A DNA stretch of 11,275 nucleotides, taken from contig JABVXU010001048.1 in assembly GCA_013365365.1 (NCBI GenBank), positions 1 through 11,275 on the forward strand, written 5' to 3'. Positions within the stretch are counted from its first letter, which is position 1; each line of letters opens with the position of its first letter. Below the pieces are notes generated by a model. The model was not told where the DNA came from. It made no database searches and was given only the letters and a program-made list of their open reading frames with translations. This DNA comes from Cruorifilaria tuberocauda. Its lineage: Eukaryota > Nematoda > Chromadorea > Rhabditida > Onchocercidae. This document shows, one piece after another, positions 1 through 7,451 of the stretch. Position numbers and translations under genes: made by a program.

Positions 1-423
1 AATATTACTTGATAATGATAATGAATTTTAATTCTTTATATAATATTATTTAATTGCATATTTTTGTTTTTATTTTGGTTTTCTTTTTTCAACAATATTT
101 TTGATTCATTTCACAATTAATTACTTTAATTACTTGATTTGGGACTTTAATTAATTTAATTTTGAAATGAAATTTTAAAATTAAATTTTATAAGAAAATT
201 ATCTTACTTTAATTTTCGGAACTTTAATTGCTTTAACCTTTAAATGAAATACTAAAATTTAATTTTATAAAATAATTATCTTTTTTATGTGATTTATTTT
301 GAATGATGGATGTATTTTTGTTATCACTGCAAATCGTTTTATATTATCAAATAATATATTTGTATGTTATCGATTAATTTTATCAAATCACTAATCAATA
401 TATTGCAAATTTATGAATTTCAG
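1..423. repeat. AT-rich 5' flank with a diverged 76-bp tandem duplication
   Basis: No gene is seen here. Two copies of a unit starting ACTTTAATT follow each other at about 143-218 and 219-294. Both run through an AAATGAAAT segment and a TTAATTTTATAA-like segment and end in AATTATCTT. The copies are diverged. The rest is A/T runs. The promoter of the gene starting at 424 probably lies here or further left, but no core element can be picked out. Confidence 0.5.
418..423 (+). promoter_or_regulatory. TTTCAG splice acceptor directly before the start codon
   Basis: The bases TTTCAG lie immediately before the ATG at 424 and match the nematode 3' splice consensus. An acceptor touching the start codon is typical of spliced-leader trans-splicing, but it could also be a cis acceptor joining an upstream 5' untranslated exon. 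It argues against a start at the earlier in-frame ATG (364), which would read through the acceptor and bury the signal peptide. Which kind of splicing is used cannot be decided from this sequence. Confidence 0.5.
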
Positions 424-554
424 ATGTATTGTCAACGATGGTTATGCCTACAATGGTGGTTTTTGTATTTAATTATTACTGTATTAGGTGATCGCTACGA
501 TTTTCATTATCCATCGCTATCATCATCATCATCATCATCATCATCATCGTTATT

Positions 555-585
<31 letters not shown>

Positions 586-2282
586 CCATCTTTTCTTCAA
601 AGGTTTTCTAATAGAGATAGCGTAAATCGTGAACGCGATGAAATGCATAGAATTATGAGTGAGTTTAACACTTATAATTTAAATTTAAATATTTCATTTA
701 ATATTTACAAAACGAAAGTTTTGCAATTACGTCAAATGGATGAAAGAGAAAGAAATGAATGATGAATTTTGATAGTCAATAAGTTACTAATTAGCGCAGC
801 TAAATATGAAAATGATAACGGAAAAGATTTAAATAAAATTTGAAATAAATTAGTCTAATTCATTAATAATGAATCATGCTAGTAATTTAATGGGAAAAAA
901 GGATTTTAACAAATTCATTTAGCATTTTTGAATTGCTAAAAATTAAATTGAAATTATCAATTTAAAAAGTTAATTATTGAAAAAGTTAAAATTCATCATT
1001 TTGCAGAAATTTATCACTATGATAATTTAACTGATTGTGAAAAAGCATGTGAAATACCATGTGGTACAACTTATGTTATCCGTAATGATATCGATGAACG
1101 ACGACAATTTATTTGTATGCAACGTAAAACACCTGTTGTTTCAGCATTTATTAATATTAGCACTACTGGAATTATCCCATTTATTCTAGCTGGTGTATTG
1201 GTTCGTTTAAATCTCTTAATTAACTAAATTTTAATAGGTTAAAGTTTGATTAGTTTGATTAAAATCATAGTTAATACTTATTCTATAAACCAATGAATGC
1301 ATTATCGATCATTTTTAAAAATTTTTTTCTGAGTATTTACAATTTCAAATTGCATTATATATTCATTAAAAAACTACAGTAATGATTAGCTCTGTAGTTA
1401 GAGTAATGATTAGTACTGTAATTACAGTATTAGTACTATAATTACAGTATTAGTACTGTAATTACAGCATTAACTACAAAATCATAATCCAACTACGGTG
1501 CTAATTACAGTATTACACTTTAAATTTCAACATATTAAAAACTATAGTAGCGATTGATACAGTAAATACAGTATATATTCATTAAAACCTACAGTAACGA
1601 TTGATACCGTAATTACAGTATTAATTAGTACTATAATTACAGTATCAATTGGTACTGTAATCACATTATCATCTAGAAAAGCATAATCCAACTACGGTAC
1701 TAATTACAGTATTGCACTTTGAATTTCAATATACATTCATTAAAAACTACAGTACCGATTGATACAGTAAATACAGTATAGATTCATTAAAAACTACAGT
1801 AACGATTGATACCGTAATTACAGTATTACAAAGTGCTATAATTACAGTATTATAATCTGGTGCAGTATTAAATATAACATTATAATCCAACAACGATAAC
1901 AATCGCAGTATTACACTCTTAAAACACTGCACTAACGATTAGTACTGTAATTACAGTATTATAATCTCACTACAGTATCAACTGCAACATGATCCGATTA
2001 CGGTAATAACATTTCCGAGATTTTAATTTTAACCCATCAATTCTTAATCAGATTTAAAATATACCACTCAGATTACGTCAGGTATTCCAGATATCGTGTG
2101 GCTTATTGATAATTACCTGTTGTTGTTGCATACGTTGCGGTTGTGTTTGTTGTAGACAAATATGCTATTCGAGAAATTCATCAAATGATCCACTCGTAAA
2201 CGGTGAATTCAGAGAAACGCTTGATTCAAAAGATATTGGATATTTGAAAAAAGAAGTTGACAGGAAGATTATTACTGTTTAA
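424..2282 (+). CDS. Single-pass membrane protein with poly-Ser and juxtamembrane Cys cluster (3 exons)
   Basis: Exons 424-658, 1007-1200 and 2091-2282 give 206 residues. The first junction is phase 1 (donor GTGAGT, acceptor TTTTGCAG) and the second is phase 0 (acceptor ATTCCAG). The second donor is ambiguous: 1200 (GTTCGT) or 1194 (GTATTG), both in phase and differing by two residues. Residues 1-22 form a signal peptide (hydrophobic WWFLYLIITVLG, likely cut after Gly22). Residues about 33-54 are two runs of about ten Ser split by Leu-Leu. The outer domain has Cys89, 93, 97 and 115 and sequons N85-L-T and N128-I-S. A transmembrane helix spans about 133-152, with exon junction 2 falling inside it. 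It is followed by Cys153-156, 159, 161, 163, 164 and 168, likely palmitoylated or membrane-apposed, then a charged tail ending IITV. Signal peptide plus helix implies type I topology with the tail in the cytosol. The family is not recognised; the juxtamembrane Cys run recalls Shisa-like proteins, but their cysteine-rich outer domain is absent. No neighbour hints at a role. The gene model is well supported; function is unknown. Confidence 0.8.
520..585 (+). repeat. TCA trinucleotide microsatellite coding for poly-Ser
   Basis: Two near-pure TCA runs, separated by TCG TTA TTA, lie inside exon 1 and encode the two serine blocks. The repeat stays in frame. Its length is likely to vary between individuals or species without breaking the reading frame. 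Confidence 0.9.
659..1006 (+). other. Intron 1 of the membrane-protein gene
   Basis: A 348-bp phase-1 intron with donor GTGAGT and acceptor CATTTTGCAG. It is AT-rich, and nothing else was recognised inside it. Confidence 0.75.
1370..1990. repeat. Higher-order tandem repeat built on a TACTGTAATTACAGTA palindrome
   Basis: This fills most of the 890-bp second intron (1201-2090). The monomer core ATTACAGTATT recurs many times. The fullest form, TACTGTAATTACAGTA, is a perfect 16-bp inverted repeat, seen near 1414, 1454 (one base changed) and 1939, with variants such as TACTATAATTACAGTA. A longer unit of about 200 bp sits above this: the block from ATAATCCAACTACGG through TTACACTTTAAATTTCAA and CATTAAAAACTACAGTA begins near 1482, again near 1680, and in degraded form near 1880. 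This is a short satellite-like array, not protein coding; the 61-codon frame on the other strand is a by-product of the repeat. Confidence 0.85.
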
Positions 2283-3158
2283 TTATTATTTTATTTTGAA
2301 ATTTACAAAAATTTCAAATGCTCATTTTTATTTTTTATTTTTTATTTATTATTTATCATTTACTTATCATTTCTATTCATTTATCATTTCGTATAATCAA
2401 ATGGATTAAAATGAATTATGTTGTTTAATTTGAATTTAATTTTAAAATGCCAATTTGTTATTGCTATCCATTTTTTTTCTTCACTCTAATATCTTTACTT
2501 TAATCATTATTTCATTAATTTAAGTATTTGCTCTTTATTCTAATTATTATTTCAATTTATCTTGATTATATCATATGCATATATTGTCAACTTTTATTTT
2601 CTTAACAGTTACTAAATTAACTTAAGAAAAAAAACATAACAGTTAACTTATTAAAATAACTTTAAAGAGTAATTGTTGAAAATTTTTTTCATCCTTTGAA
2701 AATTTAACGGATATTAAAATTAAATTAATTTCCAATATTAGCATTATTCATGCATTTTTCATCAGATGTTTGATATTTAGTTAACTTTTTTATTTCTATT
2801 CAGGGCGTATGCTTCATATTTAAATGCATTTAAAGTTAGCTAACTGATCATCTCTATCGATTTTCTCAGTTGATCACTTCGTATTTCTTTATCACTAACC
2901 GTTTTGATATCACTACAATATTTTTTACTAAGTTCGTTAAACTGATTATACAGTATTTTCTTTGAAATGAATTCTAGAATTGTTATCAGAAATTATCAGA
3001 AGATTTAATTTGTTCACATTTAAAATGTATTCAGTTCTTTTCATTTACTTATTTACTTATTGATCAAATTATATAATTTAATTGTATATGTCAGCTAACT
3101 TAAGCGGCTTTGTCACTTATTTTTGTTTACTGTGTGCATTGATCTCGAAATTTTATTC
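2283..3158. other. AT-rich intergenic stretch downstream of the membrane-protein gene
   Basis: No gene is recognised. The first part holds pyrimidine-rich low-complexity sequence (TTTATTT and TTATCATTT runs, about 2320-2395). No clear AATAAA was found close after the stop at 2282, so the poly(A) signal is either a variant or not seen. One element at 2833-2900 recurs at 3545-3624. Confidence 0.5.
2833..2900. repeat. Dispersed repeat, copy 1 (second copy 3545-3624)
   Basis: Starts AAGTTAGCTAACTGATCA, runs through a TCTCAGTTGATCAC-like middle and ends TTTCTTTATCACTAACC. The copy at 3545-3624 has the same order of blocks: AAGTTAGCT, AGCTGATCA, TTTTTTCAGTTAACAC, TTCTTTATCACTAACC. The order of blocks is conserved but spacing and bases have drifted, so this is an old duplication. 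Confidence 0.6.
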
Positions 3159-3305
3159 GATGGCTAATTTAAATGTTTCATAACTAATTGACCTTTAACC
3201 TTTTGAATGATTCAAAAACAGTTTCTGGTTTGATGGACAATCTAAATGTTTTATAACCAATTCACTTTTAACCTTTTGAATAATTCAAAAAACAACTTCT
3301 GATTT
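3159..3305. repeat. 73-bp tandem duplication
   Basis: Two adjacent copies (3159-3231 and 3232-3305) begin GATGG, continue AATTTAAATG / AATCTAAATG, share ACCTTTTGAAT and end in TTTCTGGTTT / CTTCTGATTT. Single-base differences are scattered. No coding role is seen. Confidence 0.75.
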
Positions 3306-3544
3306 GATCCTACCTGTAATTTCATTAATTTCCACCTCAAATTTGATCCATCGAATAAAACTTTTCTGCATCAAATCATTCCGTTTAAATTCTCTTCACA
3401 TCGCAATATTTTTTAAATCGTTCCAATTCAATAAATTCAAATACAGGAAAAAAAGTTTATCAGAAAATTTCAGTAAAATAATAAATTAAAAATATTTGAA
3501 AACAAAAAAAAACGTAATCGAAATTTGTGGGAAATTTGAATTTG

Positions 3545-3624
3545 AAGTTAGCTAAGTTAGCTCTAGCTGATCATTTTATATCAATTTTTTTCAGTTAACA
3601 CTTTATAATTCTTTATCACTAACC
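3545..3624. repeat. Dispersed repeat, copy 2
   Basis: Partner of 2833-2900 in the same orientation, about 710 bp away. It differs by an inserted segment after AAGTTAGCT. The 73-bp tandem pair lies between the two copies. Confidence 0.6.
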
Positions 3625-3666
3625 ATTATCACTAGTTATCACAAGCTAGTTATTACAAGGTAAGAA

Positions 3667-3864
3667 TTGATAATGATATTTGTAAGTCAGATAGAAAACA
3701 ATCACAGAAACAATCACAAATGCCAAGGTGATTTACCTTACATTTTGGGACATGATAAAATACAAAAGAAGAAAACTGTATCATTTATTACAGTATCAGA
3801 AGAATACTGTATTAATTCAGGATATCATTTCCTTTCATCAAAAAAAGTAGCACCTGCAAAGTAA
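3667..3864 (+). CDS. Weak candidate exon or small ORF, unrecognised
   Basis: An open frame of about 60 codons after an AGTCAG acceptor-like site (about 3685-3690). It is somewhat richer in G and C than its surroundings and contains G, H, D, Q and P residues (for example KCQGDLPYILGHDK), which AT-driven chance frames rarely show together. The frame stops at TAA 3862-3864. Alternatively a donor GTAATA at 3861 with acceptor TTTTCCTTCAG ending at 3930 could carry it in phase for only nine more codons. Against it: no family match, no signal peptide, only two Cys, and no partner exon upstream. It may be chance. Confidence 0.2.
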   Translation: MIMIFVSQIENNHRNNHKCQGDLPYILGHDKIQKKKTVSFITVSEEYCINSGYHFLSSKKVAPAK

Positions 3865-3991
3865 TATTAATATTTAATTAATTTAATAATTAATATCGAA
3901 ATTAATTTCATACTGTAAATTTTCCTTCAGCGTATTTTGTTTTTTCTTTGTTAATTAAACTATAAATTAAATCATAATTTACTTTACCTTT

Positions 3992-4167
3992 AAAAAATAT
4001 GCAAATTATGTCTTTTTTTTAAAAACTTTCTCTTTCTCTCTCAATTCCTGCAGTTTTTTTTCCACTTTAAATCATTTTTATAGTCATGATAGATTGAATA
4101 TGAGAGGAAAGGTGAAAGGTCACTGTTCATAAAAAGTATGCAATGTCTTTTTTTTTTTAAAGCTTTC
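3992..4167. repeat. Short direct repeat around a pyrimidine-rich stretch
   Basis: AAAAAATATGCAAATTATGTC followed by a T run and AAAAACTTTC (3992-4030) recurs as AAAAAGTATGCAATGTC, a T run and AAAGCTTTC (4130-4167). Between them are CT-rich bases. No gene was recognised. Confidence 0.5.
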
Positions 4168-4825
4168 ACCTGTTGTCGGTTTTCTTTTCTACTTCCTCTA
4201 ACTTACCTATTTCTGGCCATCAACAAATGTAATAAATAATATTGAATCTATAGAAAATTTCTCTTCTAACAGCAATTCACACACGTATCGAAAAAATATA
4301 TTAAGCGTAAATGACGTACGTGTATGTGTGTATACATTAAGTAAAATTAATAAAAACTCTAATTTCCCTTTCACACTCCTGTATGATAGAGGTAAAATAG
4401 AAATGAATGAAAAATGGATATATATATATGAATTTTCCATTACTTCAACTTATATCTACCTGTTTACTTAGGATAAATTAACAGTTCACAAAGTGTAAAT
4501 AAGTAAACCAAATATTATTATCAACAATGAATGGATGTGAATTGTGACAATTGTGAGAATTTCTGTCCTTTACTGTCAACAATTCAAAACCTTTCTTGGA
4601 TAATTAATTTCAGTATGGAAAAAAAATCGAAAATACATTAAGTGATAAATTTATCAGGAAAAACGATAATTAACATAAAGCTTGAAAAGTTTAATTAATG
4701 AGAATATAATTTTCATGTGAAAATTTATAATCTTGAAATATGAAATTTAAATAAATATGAAATAGAATATGAAATTGAATTTGAAATTGAAAAAATGATA
4801 TTGCCGTTTAAATGCTAATGATTGA
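4168..4825. other. AT-rich stretch without a recognised gene
   Basis: A 77-codon frame on the minus strand (4207-4440) is hydrophobic and low in information. It lacks splice context or a motif and is treated as chance. A short TA run lies at about 4417-4428, and variants of AAATTTAAAT / GAAATTGAA make up 4735-4795. Confidence 0.4.
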
Positions 4826-5080
4826 AGTAATTATTAGCTACTTTGACTAATTACTTATGAGTTATTTAAGGTAAACTGGTGTATTTTGACACACTTTGGA
4901 CATAACTAATTAATTTAGAGTTATAAGTAATTATTAGCTACTTTTATTAATTACTTAAGAGCTTTTTAAAGTATTACTATTAATTACTTTGGATTTAAAA
5001 TATTACTATTAATTACTTTGGGCATAACTAATTCATTGAATTAATTCAGAGCTATAAGTAATTATTAGCTACTTTGAATG
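4826..5080. repeat. Interspersed repeat of AGTAATTATTAGCTACTTT
   Basis: The 19-base element begins at 4826, 4926 and 5057, giving spacings of 100 and 131 bp. The spacers share ATTAATTACTT, GGCATAACTAATT-like and TTAGAGTTATAA-like blocks, so this is a degenerate array with a unit of about 100-130 bp. A smaller doubling of TATTACTATTAATTACTTTGG (one block of 20) occurs at about 4972-5020. Confidence 0.7.
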
Positions 5081-5551
5081 TGACTAATTAATTCAGTTAG
5101 GACTATTTGAAATTAAAAAAAAATGAAAAGAGTATGATTTAAAAAAAAAAGTTTCCATAGTATCGGTGGAAGATATACTTTAAGTAATTTATTATTGACT
5201 AAATTATTGTTTGTTAAAAAGTAAAAAATAAAAATAGAAATTGTAAAAATTACAAAAGATTAAAATTTCTAGGATTTGAAAGTATTGATTTCAAAAAAAA
5301 ATTTAGAAAATTTTGGATAAAACGAGGGACGACTTACTCGAATTCTTCTGTTTAAATTGAAACTTTAATTTTTTTTCTTTGTTTTCAAATATGTCTAAAT
5401 TAAAAGTTTTCAGAGAAATTTTTCTTTCAATTAATTATTTAATTAATTAGTTAAAAATACTTTGGAAAATGTAGAAAATAATTTCTTATTGGCTAATAAT
5501 ATCAAATAATTAATTTTTACACAAAACATTAACCTCACTTTAAACAGTACG
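5081..5551. other. AT-rich stretch without a recognised gene
   Basis: No coding frame, motif or strong repeat was seen. A minus-strand GTAAGT lies at about 5332, but no exon can be built onto it. Confidence 0.4.
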
Positions 5552-5623
5552 ATTAACCTTATTTCCCAAGTAGTTATTGTTTTGTACATTAACCTTATTT
5601 ACCAAGTAGTTATTGTTTTTTTC
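5552..5623. repeat. 36-bp tandem duplication
   Basis: Two adjacent 36-bp copies start ATTAACCTTATTT and continue CCAAGTAGTTATTG at 5552-5587 and 5588-5623. A truncated third start (ATTAACCTCACTTT) lies just before, at 5528. Few differences separate the copies, so the duplication is recent relative to others in the window. Confidence 0.8.
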
Positions 5624-5922
5624 TTGTATTTGTATAAAATTATGGCAAATGGTTGCCGTTGTTTGCGTATTAATTTAATTTAAAAAAGTGAAAACAATCA
5701 AATTTCCTTAAATTAGAAAAAAGAAATAAAAAGTTACCAAAGTTGCTATTTCAACAAATTAGCAATTACCAAATTAGCAAATAAACCAAATTACTAAATT
5801 AGCGAATTAAAATACCAAAATTTTTAAATAATTTTTTAAATTCTCAATTAAATAAAATAAAATTAGCAATAAAAAGAAATTAGCCAAATAATCAAATAAT
5901 CACTAATTTTAAGGAATAATGA
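5624..5922. other. Low-complexity AT stretch with AAATTAGC/ACCAAATTA runs
   Basis: From about 5750 to 5880 short words such as AAATTAGC, ACCAAATTA and AAATAA recur without a fixed period. No gene was recognised. Confidence 0.4.
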
Positions 5923-6017
5923 TGAAAAATAAAACTTGAAATATTTTTTGTAAAAACTGTCGAAATCATTTTTTATAATTTTCATCTATCAAAATCTAAT
6001 CATTTACTCAAATTTAA
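5923..6017 (+). repeat. Inverted dispersed repeat, left arm (right arm 7736-7828)
   Basis: About 95 bases match the reverse complement of 7736-7828 with few differences. A core of about 40 identical bases includes GTAAAAACTGTCGAAATC. Similarity ends within AAATTTAA on the inner side and near GAAAAATAAAAC on the outer side. The other arm is inside the last intron of the protease gene. No transposase or clear target duplication is seen, so it is better called a dispersed repeat or short non-autonomous element than the end of a full transposon. Confidence 0.75.
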
Positions 6018-6508
6018 CTAGAATTTAAAATTTTGCAGGGAAGCGAATTATTGAAATTATTTTTTAATTTAAGCAGAATTTTCGGAATTTTCAATTTTTG
6101 CAAATTATTGAATTGATTATTTGAAAAATATTAAGTATTAAGTGATTTTTAAAGTATTAAGTAATTTTTCTCGAGTAAATACCTGTTTTTATAATAGCAA
6201 ATTCTGATTTTTTTTTTTGAATTTAAACAACTAAAAATAAAAGAAATAGAAAACTTCTCTGTCTTTTTTGAATAGATATGAATTTTGATAAAAAAAGCAA
6301 TAAATTTTAGATAAATTTCATTTTTGTTAGATTATTTCCACTTAAAAATAATTTGTTCTTTAATTGAATTTTTTAAAATCATTTTATTTTCAAAAATAGA
6401 AATAATAATTATTGAAAATTGATGACTTATTGATTGAAAATAGTGAAAATCCTGGGACAATTTGATCGCGTATTCCTCATTCCTCATTTGTCTTCTAAAT
6501 GTTAAATG
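6018..6508. other. AT-rich stretch without a recognised gene
   Basis: No coding frame or repeat of note. One small GC-richer spot (CCTGGGACAATTTGATCGCG, about 6452-6471) has no recognised meaning. Confidence 0.4.
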
Positions 6509-6542
6509 ATAAACTTACGTAAAATAATTACGCAAGTTTATT
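6509..6542. repeat. Short hairpin ATAAACTTACGTAA / TTACGCAAGTTTAT
   Basis: Two 14-15-base arms with one mismatch and a loop of about five bases. It is too short and AT-rich to assign a role. AATTATCGTAAGT appears twice in tandem nearby at about 6708-6734. Confidence 0.45.
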
Positions 6543-7356
6543 ATTTAAAACTATAAAATAATAAGCTTAAGTAAAATAATTACGATAAAACAATCAGTGT
6601 TATGGGATAAATTAGAGTTAATTAATACTAGTACTGGTAGGAACAACAGTAAAAACAATATTAGTAATAGTAGCATTGTTGAGGAATGTTACGTAATATG
6701 AATAATTAATTATCGTAAGTAATTATCGTAAGTTTTCATTAATATGTAACTTTGTTCATATAATTTATTTGTTTATATCCTGTGAATTTCTCGTCAATTG
6801 AAATTTAGTTTCAGAATATTTCACTTCAAGAATTAAATTAAGAAATTAAAATGAAGAAACTATTTTACTTTTGATAATCAAGAAAGATCAAGATAATAAA
6901 AGTGAAAAGTAAAAAATTTTGCAAATTTATTGAATTGAAAAAGAAACTTTGCAAAATTTCAATCAAATTATCTAAAAATTATTTGCTTATTTTTAAATTT
7001 TAATAATATTAATTAATTATTTTAATTAATATTCCAAAATTAATCAATATTACCTAATCATTTAAGTTTTTGATGAAATAAGAAATCTCTTGATATGAAA
7101 TTTGATAACCATTTACATCAATTTATTAATCAAGATTGCTATTGGGTTCAAAGGTCAATCTTACTTTCTCTTTTTAATCTCTCAGTTTTTCCACTGTAGT
7201 AATTCTTGAATCACTATAAAAAGTTTATTTGTTTATTTTTTGAACTAAATCATCTGTTTACCTGATATTATCTTGTCATTTTTTAAAATTATCATTGCAT
7301 GAGATAATTTCAATGTTATCTAACGTTTTGAAAATTTTGTCCTGTTTTCTCCAGAC
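6543..7356. other. AT-rich stretch without a recognised gene
   Basis: No exon could be built on either strand. It contains the doubled AATTATCGTAAGT, a small imperfect hairpin (TTTTACTTTTGAT with AAAAGTGAAAAGTAAAA, about 6861-6916) and ATTAATTA runs near 7010-7030. Confidence 0.4.
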
Positions 7357-7409
7357 GTAAACAAACAATGTAAACAATGTAAACATGTAAACAGGTAAAT
7401 ATGTAAACA
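7357..7409. repeat. Cluster of five GTAAACA motifs
   Basis: Perfect GTAAACA starts at 7357, 7370, 7379, 7387 and 7403, with a sixth imperfect copy (GTAAATA) at 7395. GTAAACA (TGTTTAC on the other strand) is the known core site of forkhead/FOXO factors such as nematode DAF-16. The cluster lies just beyond the predicted 3' end of the protease transcript. It may equally be a simple GTAAACAAT-type tandem repeat. The motif cluster is observed; any binding is inference. Confidence 0.6.
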
Positions 7410-7428
7410 AATGATTGTTTGCGATAAA

Positions 7429-7434
7429 TTTATT
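7429..7434 (-). terminator. AATAAA poly(A) signal of the protease gene
   Basis: AATAAA on the minus strand lies 17 bases after the stop codon (7454-7452). The implied 3' untranslated region is only a few tens of bases, which is common in nematodes. Confidence 0.6.
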
Positions 7435-7451
7435 CATTCCTCATTTCAATT

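Noticed and set aside
364..423. Upstream in-frame ATG extending the membrane protein by 20 residues
   Set aside because: Includes a perfect TTTCAG acceptor and would bury the signal peptide; the ATG at 424 is preferred.
1747..1932. 61-codon minus-strand open frame
   Set aside because: It lies wholly within the intronic palindromic repeat; its sequence is the repeat read in frame.
3304..3489. 61-codon plus-strand open frame
   Set aside because: Starts without a convincing ATG or splice context, is rich in F/K/N/I as AT sequence predicts, and shows no motif.
4207..4440. 77-codon minus-strand open frame with a hydrophobic N-terminus
   Set aside because: Composition is that expected from AT-rich sequence, partly made from a TA run; no splice or family support. 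Several frames of this length are expected by chance here.
6600..6700. Short hydrophobic frame near GTACTGGTAGGAACAACAG
   Set aside because: About 24 codons, built on a simple GTA/ATA pattern, with no start or splice support.
7144..7160. GGTTCAAAGGTC resembling a tRNA B box
   Set aside because: No A box or cloverleaf arms could be formed around it.
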